Source of the DNA: Pelagivirga sediminicola
Lineage (GTDB): Bacteria; Pseudomonadota; Alphaproteobacteria; Rhodobacterales; Rhodobacteraceae
Length of the DNA: 64,000 bases
Reading direction: 5' to 3'
Assembly (NCBI RefSeq): GCF_003072125.1
Contig: NZ_QCYH01000007.1
Span: 1-64,000 of the forward strand
Shown: piece after piece, positions 19,370-29,031 of the stretch
Position numbering within the stretch: the first letter of the stretch is position 1
Layout: every line of letters starts with the position of its first letter
Notes under the pieces: model-generated
Seen by the model: only the letters and a program-made list of their open reading frames with translations
What the model was told of the DNA's origin: nothing
Database searches by the model: none
Made by a program: the position numbers and the translations under genes

Positions 19370-19800
19370 TGCGACGGCAAAGATGCGCTTGTGGTCAACA
19401 TTGCGTGGCGATATGCAGCCGCCCCACCTTGAACTCTTCTACGACCAGCAGGCCCTGCAACATTCGGCTACCCGCGAACGGGAACTCCATGTGCAGCTTG
19501 TCCATCCGATGCATCAGCTTCAGATCAGCGTCCGACGTCGGACGTGGCCGGTAATAGACGCTGCGCCGGGTGACCCTAGGACGATGCCTTGGCGGCTGAC
19601 GCTCAGCTTCGCGGGTTGATCGATCATCTTTTTGCGCTCGGAAACAGGCCCGCGCTGCCGAGCGCGCCCGACAAAAAAACCGTTCTCCAGCGCCAGTTCC
19701 GCGATCTTCGCATGCAGGGTCTTCACATCGATTGCCGGTTCTGCATCCGGTTTTACCGCAGCTCCGAAAACACCCGTGGCGCCTTCAAGAAGTTGATCCC
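19370..19800 (-). pseudogene. IS3-family transposase remnant (end of orfA, start of orfB)
   Basis: The minus strand encodes QLLEGATGVFG, DVKTLHAKIAELALENGFF (the orfA coiled-coil tail), then KKMIDQPAKLSVSRQ, and after a frame change SVYYRPRPTSDADLKLMHRM and HMEFPFAGSRML (orfB N-terminus). Both ends are missing. Its orfA side abuts the multicopper oxidase frame at about 19795-19800, so insertion followed by deletion removed the 5' end of that gene. It is a different IS3 subgroup from the copies at the left end. Confidence 0.78.
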
Positions 19801-22800
19801 GCCATTGCTTATCTTGATGGCGGGCTGGACGATTACCGGCCGGATTCGGACCCACCCGACACCAGCGGATGGTGGAATTCGCGGGGGTCCGGGAACCGCA
19901 ACCGCACGGTTGGCGATTCGATCTTTCACTGTCACCTCTATCCGCATTTCGCCCAAGGCATGTGGTCGCTGTGGCGTGTGCATGACGTGCTCGAGGACGG
20001 CTCGCGCCGGCTTCCCGACGGGCAGCCCGCACCGGGCCTGTCGGTTGGCCTGCTGGAGCGTGATCCGGACGGTGGCCTGCCGCCCGCCCGCATCGGCAGC
20101 GTTGCCGCCGATGGCAGCTTTGTGCAGGACGCGGCGGGGACGCCCATTCCGGGGCTGATCCCGCTGCCGGATCTGCCTGCCCCGCTGCTGCCGACCTATG
20201 CCGGGGACGTTGTGGACGGCGAGGTCGTCTCTGCCGAAGAAGCGGTCAGCGGCTATCCGTTCTTTGTCGCCGGAGAGCCCGGCCACCGCGCGCCTCAGGC
20301 GCCGCTCGATATCGCGCGGACCGATGACGGCAGCGACTGGCTGGATGGCGGTCTGCCGCGTCACGTGGTTCTGGGCGGGTCGAACCGCGCCCTTGGGATC
20401 GGGATCCCGGATGGCACACTCGACGCCGACACTGCATCGGCCTCCGGATCCGAGATGTCGCCGCTGGAAGACGCGCTCTATCGGCTGACAGCCAAGATGC
20501 TGGCGCTCGGCGATTTCACCGGTCATCTGACAGAAGCCAGTATCAAGGTCCTGCCCAATGACGGCGACGTGATGGAACGCGGCGCAATGACGTTCCACCA
20601 TGATGGCGCGGGCCTTGCCCTTCTTGATGCGCAGGGCGCGCCCAGCACCTATGCGGCGGATCGCGGCGGCTATCGCAGCGCGCTGGCCTCGGATGGCGCC
20701 GCGACCGGCTATTTCGCGGTCAATGGCGCACCCCCGAAACCCGGCGCGCCCTTCGCGGACCCCTGTGGGGCCCCGTCAGGTTACACGATGATCGATCCGG
20801 AGGACCCCGACAGCGAACATCCAACCCAGCCCTTGGCGTTGATCGCCGACCCGTTCCGCCCGGCAAACGGCGCGGACTATGCCGATTTCGTCCCGGACCC
20901 CGCCCTTACCGGTTTCAGGCGCTACGAGGTTTCGGCCGTGCAGGTCGACATCGTCACGAACAAGGCTGGCTGGCACGATCCTCAGGGGCGCATCAACGTC
21001 CTCACCGAACGGTCGGACGCCTACAAGGACCGCGGCCCCAGTGCGCGCGAGGAGCCGTTCTTTTTCCGCGCCTATTCGGGCGATTGCGTCGAGTTTCGCC
21101 ATACCAACGAATTGCCGAAGGAGTTGGAGCTTGACGATTTTCAGGTGCAGACGCCCACGGACACCATCGGCCAGCACATCCATCTGGTGAAGTTCGACGT
21201 GACCTCGGCGGACGGGTCGGGCAACGGATTCAACTACGAGGACGGCACGTTCGCCGCCGACGAGATCGCGCTGCGCCTTTGCGCCATGCTTGACGGGGCG
21301 GCGGACACGCCGTCGCTCGCCGCCGGATCGCAGGTGGCCGGTAGCAAGGTCGCCGCGATGTCAGAGGCGGATTGGTCAGGCCTGTGCAAGAAGGATACCG
21401 ATCACTGGGTGCCCAAGGACAAGGCGCACTGGGCCGCAAAACGCGGCGAAAATCCAGAGCGGTTCCAGACGACGGTCCAGCGCTGGTTTGCCGACCCGAT
21501 CCTGTCGATCGAGGCAAGCGGAAGTGACGAGGAAGCGGACCGGACCATGCGCACGGTATTTTCGCATGACCATTTCGGCCCCTCCTCGATCCAGCAGCAT
21601 GGGTTCTATTCGGCCTTGGTGATCGAACCGCGCGGCACGACGATCTGTCCGGGCTATGGCGCCGGAAACCCCGATGACGACAGCACCTGCATGACGCCGC
21701 AGGGCCTCGATTTGGAGGAGGGTGACGAGACCGGCACCGGCGTCCACAAGATCGTGAAGGACGGTGACGAGCTTCATCCGAATTACCGCGAGTTCGCTCT
21801 GGCTGTGGCCGATTTCGCGCTGCTCTATGATCCCAGCGACGGCCAGCCCGGCGACATCGCCGCGGCGGGCGGTCCCATCGGAGATGGTCTGACACTCGGG
21901 GCACTGCCCGTCTGGCAGGAAGGGGGCGAAAACCCCGTCTTCGGCCCGAAAGGGCTGGCAAAGCTGGTCTGCGAGGCGCAGTTCAGGACGGCATTGGGCA
22001 ATGAGGCCAGCCCGGGACCATTGCAGACCTTTTGCGACGCAGGCTTCGAGTGGGGCACAGCCAGCGATCCTCTGGAAGCGGAGGGTATCTCGCCGGCGCT
22101 GGTTGCTGCGGCGCTGATCGAGGATGGCGAGGTTCAGGACCTGCGTCGGCATCTCGGGCTGGTGCGGCTGCGCGCGGGCTTCGGCGAAGGGTTTGCCCGG
22201 CCGGTCAATGCGCCGGAACGGCCTGAATCCATCTCTGTCTCTCACCATGACCCCTATCTTGTGAATTACCGCGGCGAGCCTGTTCCGCTGCGCATCGGCG
22301 ATACCTCCGGCAAATCCGAAGACGGCGCCGAGCAAGACGGGGGCGCGGAGGAGGATGGCGAAGTGGATGACGCGGGTGCTGCACCTCTGCCGGGCGCGAC
22401 CGATGCGCATATCTGGCCTGCCGCAGTCACGCTGGAGCCGGAAGAGGATTCCGAGGCCAAGCCTGCCGAGGCAGCCAATACGGCGTTCGACTGTTTCGCA
22501 GACCGCGATGTCGCGTCGGATCTTTTGTCACAGTTCAAGCGCCGCAACCCGGCCGCTCCTGGCAGCGCACTACCCGACCTGCCTGCCCCCGGAGCGTTCG
22601 AAAATCCGGGCGACGCCCTGGGCCAGCAGATCGCCGATGCGACCTCAATCAAGGACTGCTCGATAGACGGTCAGTCCGGGGGCGCGCGGGGCGATCTGGC
22701 GAATGTCTATCGTTCGGTGCTGACCGACGCAGATGGCGGCACTGACGATGACGATCTTGCCCAGCGCCCGCACGGGGATCCGGCGACGCCGCTTCTGGAG

Positions 22801-25407
22801 ACCTATTCTGACGAGCGCGTCCAGATCCGGCTGATTCAGGGCGCGCAAGAGGTTCAGCACACCTTCAATATGGAAGGCATGCTCTGGCGACGCCACATCG
22901 ATCAGAAATACCCTTCGGGCGCCGCACCGCTGGATTCGGTTCTGCCCGGCCAGACCTGGTGGCAGGCCTGCCGCGAGGCTGGTCGAACGGGCATTGCCCG
23001 CCAACATGACCGCTGGAGAAACGGCCTTCTCGCGCCGACCGACGACACCGCTTATTGGGACGCGCATTCCGAGCTTGTGGCCGCCTGTGATAATCTGGAG
23101 GGTTTCACCGCCGCGCAGGAAGTCGGCATTTCGGAGCATTTCGAGATCCCGTCTGCGCCCAGCAAATATGCCGTCAGCAACCGCTTTGGCACCGTGTCCG
23201 GCGAGGGCGAGAATGAAGCGGGGCACGACGATCCGGCGCTGGATTACCTATACCATTTCGGCTCGCAGGATGCCGTCTGGAACGGGGCCTGGGGGCTGAT
23301 GCGGGTTTTTGAAAAGCTTGACGCGGCAAAGGACGTGACCCAGGAGCTGGAGCAAAGTGACGGCGCCTGCGCCGCTGACGCGATGGACGGCGAAGGGCTT
23401 TGCAACATCTCCGACGTTCTCAGGCCCGTGCCAGAGACGGTGCCGGAGGATGCCGATGCCGCGCGCGGCCAGGTGCCGCTGCCAGAGGCACAGGCAGCGG
23501 CCTGCCCCGCCCAGGCGCCGCGGATCGAAGCCTATGCTGTTGCGATGCCGCTCGAAGGCGGGATGTCCTATGCATCCTGGGATCGCAAGCAGTTCGACCC
23601 GGACGGTCTGGCGCTGGTCCATGTGCCAAAGTCGCTTGCGCTGCCGTGGTTGAACGGCGTGTCCGATGACGCGCTTGCGGCGGTGCGCGCAGCAGCGCGG
23701 CCCTATTTCCGGGACGAACCGATGGTGATACGCGGCAATGCCGGAGATTGCCTGTCGCTGACGGTGATCAATGCGCTGGGACGGTTGGACGGACCGGCGC
23801 CACAGGGCTGCGCATCGTCTGACGCAGGGCCGCGCGACTGCCTTGGCGACGCGCCGATGCCGCGCATCGTTTCGCTGAATGTGGAGCCTGATTGGACCGG
23901 CGGGGACGAACACGCCGCACCGGGGCCGAGTCGGCTGATGCAGAAGAATGACATCAACGTGCGTCCCTCGGACCAGCTTGCCCTCACCGCGCCAATGTCG
24001 ATGCTGACGCGGGCCAAGGATGCGCATCTGCCTTTCGGTATCAACACCACGGTCGCCGTGAAGGCAGGCGAGGTGCACCATGCCGAGTATTATCTGGGCT
24101 TCCTGCGCGTCGACTGGCCGCTGATCGACGGGCTGATGGGGGTCACGGACGTCGAGATCGGGGACAATCTCGAGCAGCATTCCCTTGGTTTTCTCCAATG
24201 CAGCCAGCGCGGGCTTGGCGCGGTCGATGGCGCATTTACCAATGGCGCGCAGGCGAGGGTCGATGCACTGCTTGCCGGCGAGGATCCGGCCTTTACCGTC
24301 ATTACCAGAAATACGCCAATGTCGTCCGAGTTCGGCAGCTTCACCATCAACGTCCTCGGCAGAACCTACCACGCGCGGCTGAGCGACGTTCTGGACGCAC
24401 CGGCCAACGCGCGGATCTCTCCCGAGGCGTTGCAGCTTCTGGCGCTGCGCAGCCGCGCGTGCTTTCGCGATCTTCTGGCAGTCAAAGGGCTGGGCAATGA
24501 TGTGCCCGGCGATGTGTTGTCGATTTTTCCGGAGGCCACGCCATTGCACGCCCAGCCCTACGCCTTCGGTGCGGTGCCGCTGAAGCCGGTGTCGGACATG
24601 TTCAACCAGCTTCCCCACGGGTTGTTCGGGGCGCTGGTGGTCGAGCCGATCGGTGCGGAATATGCGGGACGACAGATGACCGCAGGGGATCAGGGTGGCT
24701 ACGAGCCGGCATCGCCGCTGATTCAGGGCGGGATGGCCCACCGGGGGCGCGCAGCGAACACGGTTGTTACAATCCCCGATCCGTTTGCGAAAGATGCCGC
24801 CGCAACCCGCAGCTTCCGCGAGTTCGTGCTGTTCTATCAGGATGGCCTGAACCTGTGGGACGACGAGACGACGAACGAATGGCTGACCCTGACCGGGGAA
24901 GTCGCGCCGATTGTGGATGATTGCCCGATCTGCGACGACAGCTACGATCTGGGCGAAAAGGCCGCGAGCTATCGCTCCGCCGCCTTCCACCTGCGGACGC
25001 GGCAAGGCGGAAATCCGGGTGTCGAGGCGCATTCCAACCTGAATTCCAGGCCATTCGCCACGGACTTCTTCAAGTTCAAGGACAGCCTCTGGTCGAATGC
25101 GATGCGTCTTTGGGCCCTGCCCGACGAGGAGGTGGTGATCCGTGTCCTTCATCCCGGCGGACGGGCGCGTCAGCGCGCCTTTGTCATCTCCGGACACGAT
25201 TACGACGATCTGTTTCCCGGCTTCGGCTTCCCGCATTCGGCGCTTCTGGCACCCGGAAAAGCCATCTCGGCGGCCCTTTCGGCCCCGGTCCAGCCCGGAT
25301 GCAGCATGTGGGCCGACGGGCCGCGCCAGGTATTCGCCGCCGGCGTCTGGGGGTTGATGGATGTTCTGGGTCGGGACGGGAGCACCTCATGTGGCTTTTC
25401 CGACTGA
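19795..25407 (+). CDS. Giant multicopper oxidase, 5'-truncated
   Basis: About 1,870 codons are open. A canonical copper motif HCHLYPHFAQGMW lies at 19927-19965, with H-C-H and H-x3-G-M for type 1 and type 3 copper. Further cupredoxin-like segments follow: QHIHLVKFD (about 21175), FSHDHFGPSSIQQHGFYSAL (21566-21625), LDYLYHFGSQDAVWNGAWGL, LPHGLFGALVVEP and the C-terminal VFAAGVWGLMDVLG. The size and multidomain layout match giant MnxG/McoA-like putative Mn(II) oxidases. The N-terminus is cut by the IS3 remnant; no signal peptide or ribosome binding site is left (the nearest ATG, 19732, lies in IS DNA). The intact downstream frame suggests recent truncation. Confidence 0.72.
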   Translation, partial: DPAIAYLDGGLDDYRPDSDPPDTSGWWNSRGSGNRNRTVGDSIFHCHLYPHFAQGMWSLWRVHDVLEDGSRRLPDGQPAPGLSVGLLERDPDGGLPPARIGSVAADGSFVQDAAGTPIPGLIPLPDLPAPLLPTYAGDVVDGEVVSAEEAVSGYPFFVAGEPGHRAPQAPLDIARTDDGSDWLDGGLPRHVVLGGSNRALGIGIPDGTLDADTASASGSEMSPLEDALYRLTAKMLALGDFTGHLTEASIKVLPNDGDVMERGAMTFHHDGAGLALLDAQGAPSTYAADRGGYRSALASDGAATGYFAVNGAPPKPGAPFADPCGAPSGYTMIDPEDPDSEHPTQPLALIADPFRPANGADYADFVPDPALTGFRRYEVSAVQVDIVTNKAGWHDPQGRINVLTERSDAYKDRGPSAREEPFFFRAYSGDCVEFRHTNELPKELELDDFQVQTPTDTIGQHIHLVKFDVTSADGSGNGFNYEDGTFAADEIALRLCAMLDGAADTPSLAAGSQVAGSKVAAMSEADWSGLCKKDTDHWVPKDKAHWAAKRGENPERFQTTVQRWFADPILSIEASGSDEEADRTMRTVFSHDHFGPSSIQQHGFYSALVIEPRGTTICPGYGAGNPDDDSTCMTPQGLDLEEGDETGTGVHKIVKDGDELHPNYREFALAVADFALLYDPSDGQPGDIAAAGGPIGDGLTLGALPVWQEGGENPVFGPKGLAKLVCEAQFRTALGNEASPGPLQTFCDAGFEWGTASDPLEAEGISPALVAAALIEDGEVQDLRRHLGLVRLRAGFGEGFARPVNAPERPESISVSHHDPYLVNYRGEPVPLRIGDTSGKSEDGAEQDGGAEEDGEVDDAGAAPLPGATDAHIWPAAVTLEPEEDSEAKPAEAANTAFDCFADRDVASDLLSQFKRRNPAAPGSALPDLPAPGAFENPGDALGQQIADATSIKDCSIDGQSGGARGDLANVYRSVLTDADGGTDDDDLAQRPHGDPATPLLETYSDERVQIRLIQGAQEVQHTFNMEGMLWRRHIDQKYPSGAAPLDSVLPGQTWWQACREAGRTGIARQHDRWRNGLLAPTDDTAYWDAHSELVAACDNLEGFTAAQEVGISEHFEIPSAPSKYAVSNRFGTVSGEGENEAGHDDPALDYLYHFGSQDAVWNGAWGLMRVFEKLDAAKDVTQELEQSDGACAADAMDGEGLCNISDVLRPVPETVPEDADAARGQVPLPEAQAAACPAQAPRIEAYAVAMPLEGGMSYASWDRKQFDPDGLALVHVPKSLALPWLNGVSDDALAAVRAAARPYFRDEPMVIRGNAGDCLSLTVINALGRLDGPAPQGCASSDAGPRDCLGDAPMPRIVSLNVEPDWTGGDEHAAPGPSRLMQKNDINVRPSDQLALTAPMSMLTRAKDAHLPFGINTTVAVKAGEVHHAEYYLGFLRVDWPLIDGLMGVTDVEIGDNLEQHSLGFLQCSQRGLGAVDGAFTNGAQARVDALLAGEDPAFTVITRNTPMSSEFGSFTINVLGRTYHARLSDVLDAPANARISPEALQLLALRSRACFRDLLAVKGLGNDVPGDVLSIFPEATPLHAQPYAFGAVPLKPVSDMFNQLPHGLFGALVVEPIGAEYAGRQMTAGDQGGYEPASPLIQGGMAHRGRAANTVVTIPDPFAKDAAATRSFREFVLFYQDGLNLWDDETTNEWLTLTGEVAPIVDDCPICDDSYDLGEKAASYRSAAFHLRTRQGGNPGVEAHSNLNSRPFATDFFKFKDSLWSNAMRLWALPDEEVVIRVLHPGGRARQRAFVISGHDYDDLFPGFGFPHSALLAPGKAISAALSAPVQPGCSMWADGPRQVFAAGVWGLMDVLGRDGSTSCGFSD

Positions 25408-27146
25408 TCGCGGGCCTGTCTGTCGTGGCGGCAGGTGCCGGGGCGCAGGATTTCGGCGGCGCACTGGATGTCGCACTTGCGGTCGGCGCGGAAAACGGCC
25501 GTGTGACAGCGGGCCAGCCGTTCCGCGTGACGGCGCGACTGGGTGATCCGGAGACCGGGCAGCCGGTCGAGGATGCCCATCTGTCTGGTTGGATCCGTCC
25601 GGTAACGGCCAGCAATTCAGGCTGCAGCGAGGCGGCGCGCGGCTATTTCGTCAATCAGGGCGCATTGCCACGTGGCGAGACCGACCTTGGCCGGTCGCTC
25701 TATGGCGTTCTGCACGAGGACGGGAACCTGTCGGTGGTCGACTGGGAACACGCGCTCGCCTCGGCCAATATCCGCGCCATGCTGCCGGTGCCCAGGGGGG
25801 TGACGCGTATCAGCGCGCTACCCGAGGCTTTCGCCTTCGGTCTGACGGCAGAAAATGGCGCATGGCAGGTGCCTGCGTCAGAGAACGCCCAGCCCATGCC
25901 GCTGGCCGCCTCAATTGCGCAGATTACCGCGAATGGCTGGCTCCTGCACCGCGACGGCAGGATTGTCGCCCCTTCTGGCGAGAGCTGGCTTGTGTCAAAG
26001 CCTGCGGTGCAGGTGCGACCCGCACTGCCCGACGAGGATGCGCGCCATCAGGGTGTGATCGTTCTGGGCGCGGAGCGGGCAGATCTGTTCCGCCTGGGCG
26101 CCGCTCCGCAGAGCTTCGCCGCGCCCGAGGGCGCGCGCGACGTCGGGCATTCGCAGCTTGCAGAGGCCGCGTTCTTTGTCGATGGCAGCGACAGCCTGTG
26201 GATGTCCTACGGTGCAAGCCCCCCGTTCAAGGTTCCGCTCGCGGCGCCCGCAGACCGCGTTTCAGTTGCGCCCGACGGGCGGCTTGCCATTACATGGTCA
26301 CCCGCCTCGCGCGCCGTTTCCGTGGTCGATATCGCCACCGCCGCGGTCGTGCAGGGGGTCGACCTCAATCGCGCACCAATGAATCAGCCGGTGCGCGAGG
26401 TCGCCTTCGCGGGCACAGCGGCGTTTCTGTTACTGGAGAAGCTTGATTTCGTGATGGTCGTCAGCCTCGATCGGGCGCGCAGGGGGCAACCGGCGGCGGT
26501 GCGCGCGGTTCGGCTCGGCCCTCCCGTCACGGACCTGCCGGACGGGGCCGGGCCGTTCCTTCTGGAATCGCGCCGTGGCCACGATGCCGGTGCCGTGCTG
26601 GCCCTGCATCCCGATCTGTCCACCGCCTTTCCGGTAAGTCAGGACAGCGGCAATGCCACGGCCCCGATGAACGGCTTTCGCATCCGCGGCGCGCGCCCCT
26701 TGGGCTTTGCCGAACTCAATGTCGCGCTGGATGAGGTTGCGCCGGGCCGGTACGCCGCGGCGACCGTGCTGGAGCAGGGGGGGCGATACGAATTGATCGT
26801 CTCGGGCGGGCCGGGCAGTTTCACCTCCTGTGCGCAATTCGACGTGGAGGGACAGACGGCAGAGCGGCTTGACCTGAGGCTCTTGGCCGAAGCCAAAGGC
26901 GACAGGGTGGAGCTGTTGCTTCTGGCCGGGGATGGAACGCGGCAGAAATGGCCGGCGGCCTTGCCTGTCGCCATGCAGGCATTGGAAAGCAGCTGGCGCT
27001 CATACGCCGTCACGCATCCGATCAGCGCCGAGCGCCACATGATCAAAGCCGCCGGTCTGCCACCGGGTCAAATCAGTATCGCCCTCGACATCGTGCTGCC
27101 CGAAGGGCTGGAGATCACGCCCGCAACCTTGGAGGTTCCGCAATGA
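25389..27146 (+). CDS. Secreted beta-propeller-like protein of the multicopper oxidase cluster
   Basis: This 585-aa protein has an N-terminal signal peptide (MWLFRLIAGLSVVAAGAGAQ). The first 85 residues resemble an immunoglobulin-like or carboxypeptidase-regulatory-like domain (FRVTARLGDPETGQPV). The middle holds propeller-type repeats such as RVSVAPDGRLAITWSPASRA and VSVVDIATAAVVQGVDL, as in YVTN or nitrite-reductase-like blades. No heme motif is present. It overlaps the oxidase gene by 19 nt and the SCO gene by 4 nt, so it is part of the same transcription unit. Its function is unknown; a periplasmic structural or binding partner of the oxidase is plausible. Confidence 0.65.
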   Translation: MWLFRLIAGLSVVAAGAGAQDFGGALDVALAVGAENGRVTAGQPFRVTARLGDPETGQPVEDAHLSGWIRPVTASNSGCSEAARGYFVNQGALPRGETDLGRSLYGVLHEDGNLSVVDWEHALASANIRAMLPVPRGVTRISALPEAFAFGLTAENGAWQVPASENAQPMPLAASIAQITANGWLLHRDGRIVAPSGESWLVSKPAVQVRPALPDEDARHQGVIVLGAERADLFRLGAAPQSFAAPEGARDVGHSQLAEAAFFVDGSDSLWMSYGASPPFKVPLAAPADRVSVAPDGRLAITWSPASRAVSVVDIATAAVVQGVDLNRAPMNQPVREVAFAGTAAFLLLEKLDFVMVVSLDRARRGQPAAVRAVRLGPPVTDLPDGAGPFLLESRRGHDAGAVLALHPDLSTAFPVSQDSGNATAPMNGFRIRGARPLGFAELNVALDEVAPGRYAAATVLEQGGRYELIVSGGPGSFTSCAQFDVEGQTAERLDLRLLAEAKGDRVELLLLAGDGTRQKWPAALPVAMQALESSWRSYAVTHPISAERHMIKAAGLPPGQISIALDIVLPEGLEITPATLEVPQ

Positions 27147-27721
27147 AACGGTTTCTGCTCTGCCTTGCGATCTGCGCCACACCGGCGCTTGCCCATGATG
27201 GAAAGGTTCACACCGCGCCTGAGGGCGCCGGACTCGACACCGTCTTCGAAGAGGCAAGCGTCGCGGTGTCCGATGCGCCGCTGCTGGATCAGTTCGGGAA
27301 TGTCACGACACTGGCCGAGGCTGTCGGCCACGGCCCTTTCGTTCTGAGCTTTACCTATACCGATTGCGAGTCGCTTTGCGGTCTGGCCGATATGGTGCTG
27401 GGTGGCCTTCTTGCGCGTCCCGACAGACCGGCCGATCTGCGGATCATTACCCTGACCCTGGACCCCGCGAACGATCGCCCGAAAGAGTTGCTGGAAAGGC
27501 ACGAGGCGTTCGGCGCGCCGGACAACTGGATCCGCCTCACCGGAGCGCCGTCCGATGTGATACCGCTTCTGTCGCGGAATGGTGCCTGGGATGGCGGGCC
27601 GATCGATGAGCACCGGCTGGTTATGATTGTCAGCGCCGGCGGCAATGACAATGCGACGAGGGTCAACGATAGATCTTTCGATCTGGAGCGCATCGTCAGG
27701 CTTTTGTCGCCCGGGTCGTGA
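27143..27721 (+). CDS. SCO1/SenC-family copper chaperone
   Basis: This 192-aa protein has a signal peptide (to about residue 17, ALAHDG) and a thioredoxin fold with the copper-binding pair C75 and C79 (TYTDCESLCG) and the histidine ligand H157 (IDEHRLVMIV). SCO proteins deliver copper to, or reduce, copper sites of oxidases. GGAGG lies 7 nt before the ATG. Its position next to a multicopper oxidase gene suggests it loads that enzyme rather than cytochrome oxidase. Confidence 0.85.
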   Translation: MKRFLLCLAICATPALAHDGKVHTAPEGAGLDTVFEEASVAVSDAPLLDQFGNVTTLAEAVGHGPFVLSFTYTDCESLCGLADMVLGGLLARPDRPADLRIITLTLDPANDRPKELLERHEAFGAPDNWIRLTGAPSDVIPLLSRNGAWDGGPIDEHRLVMIVSAGGNDNATRVNDRSFDLERIVRLLSPGS

Positions 27722-28824
27722 TGCGGCTGCTGGCGCTTGTCTGCGCGCTCGTGGCCGGGTCCGCGTCCGCCGATGATCGCGGGCAGGCCCTGTTCGAAGG
27801 GATGGCGCCGCTGTCGGTCCGTATCGGCAACACTGTGCTTCCGGCGATAGGGCTCTCCTGCGCCGGGTGCCACGGCTACGACGCGCGGGGAGGGCGCGAG
27901 GCCGGATCGGGGCCACCCATTGACGCCGACAACCCGGCGGCCCTGCTCAGGGCGGTGAAGGAAGGCGTGGGAAAGGACGGACGGCAACTTGCGTCGACCA
28001 TGCCGCGCTTTGTCTTCGCCAACCCGGACGACGGGAAGGCCCTCGCCGCCTATCTGGCAGCTATCGCGTCCGTCCAGACCACTGGCCGCCTGACCGACAC
28101 CTTGAAGATATCCTTCGGCGAAGGTGAGGCAGCCCGGCGATTTTCCGATGTGTTTTTTCAGCGCGTTCAGATGATTGCCCCAAACGGCGTGTTTGGTCGC
28201 CGCCTCGCACGCACTGAGGATTCGGCTTTCATCATGCTCGCCGCGACAGAGCCTCCGGGGTTGGCGGATGCGCCACACCTCTTTCCGCTTTATCCGCTGC
28301 GCGGAGACGAGAATCCGCGCCGGGTGCGGGGCGGATTTGCGAGTGTCTCTGATCAGGTGGCTCGTCTTGCCGGGGTTTCAGGGCCGGGCGTGGTGATCGA
28401 TCCCGATGATACTTTGCCGTCCGCTCCGCCGGGATGGCGGATCGCGGATAGCGCGGAACCGGGCACACCGGTAATCGTGCTGGGCTCCGCCGTTGCGACG
28501 GTCGATCCGCGCTGGGCCCCGGTGATGATGCTCGCCGACGATCTTGCAGACAGACCGGCGCCTGCGGGCTGCGTTGTGATGGCAAATCCTCGGGACGCAC
28601 AGGACAGCACGTCAAGCCCGCTCGACCGCTACGCCATGATTGCAGCGGATATCGTTGTTTCGGCGCTCTCATTGTGCGGCCGCGATTGCACCCGCGCGAC
28701 CCTTATGGACGCGATGGACGATGTGAAAATCTTTTCCGCCATTTGGCCCGAACTGGACTACACAGCCGACCCACTCACCGGCTCGACCAAAGTCGTTTTG
28801 CATCGCCTTTGCCGCGTCCCGTAG
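27721..28824 (+). CDS. Periplasmic cytochrome c with an additional C-terminal domain
   Basis: This 367-aa protein has a signal peptide (LLALVCALVAGSASA). A class I cytochrome domain carries the heme motif CAGCH (residues 47-51) with a likely methionine ligand in STMPRF, ending near residue 120. The remaining 240 residues (ADAPHLFPLYPLRGDENPR, TPVIVLGSAVATVDPRW) lack heme motifs and resemble a ligand-binding domain of an ABC-type or BLUF-like fold, which I cannot assign. Its ATG overlaps the SCO stop. It probably carries electrons from the multicopper oxidase system or feeds them to it. Confidence 0.75.
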   Translation: MRLLALVCALVAGSASADDRGQALFEGMAPLSVRIGNTVLPAIGLSCAGCHGYDARGGREAGSGPPIDADNPAALLRAVKEGVGKDGRQLASTMPRFVFANPDDGKALAAYLAAIASVQTTGRLTDTLKISFGEGEAARRFSDVFFQRVQMIAPNGVFGRRLARTEDSAFIMLAATEPPGLADAPHLFPLYPLRGDENPRRVRGGFASVSDQVARLAGVSGPGVVIDPDDTLPSAPPGWRIADSAEPGTPVIVLGSAVATVDPRWAPVMMLADDLADRPAPAGCVVMANPRDAQDSTSSPLDRYAMIAADIVVSALSLCGRDCTRATLMDAMDDVKIFSAIWPELDYTADPLTGSTKVVLHRLCRVP

Positions 28825-29031
28825 GTTTGGGAATGGATTTAACGATGCGAAACATATCTCAGTATGTCACCCCGCCTGCGATCCTTCGGGTTCCCGGGTC
28901 AGCCTTGCCTGCGCTTCGGGCGTCTGGCCATACATCGTTGCGTTTCACAAGGATCCCGTCAGGTTTGATTGACTGCGGGTGTTTTCTTCTGCAGGCTATC
29001 AACTATCCCGTGAAAAAGCCGGAGACTTATG

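Noticed and set aside
23248..25236. 662-codon open frame on the minus strand
   Set aside because: It lies wholly antisense to the multicopper oxidase gene, shows no domain motif, and is explained by high-GC codon bias in the true frame.
28825..29028. Promoter for the guanidinobutyrase operon
   Set aside because: TTGACT occurs in the gap, but no acceptable -10 box lies at 16-18 bp, so I could not place a promoter.
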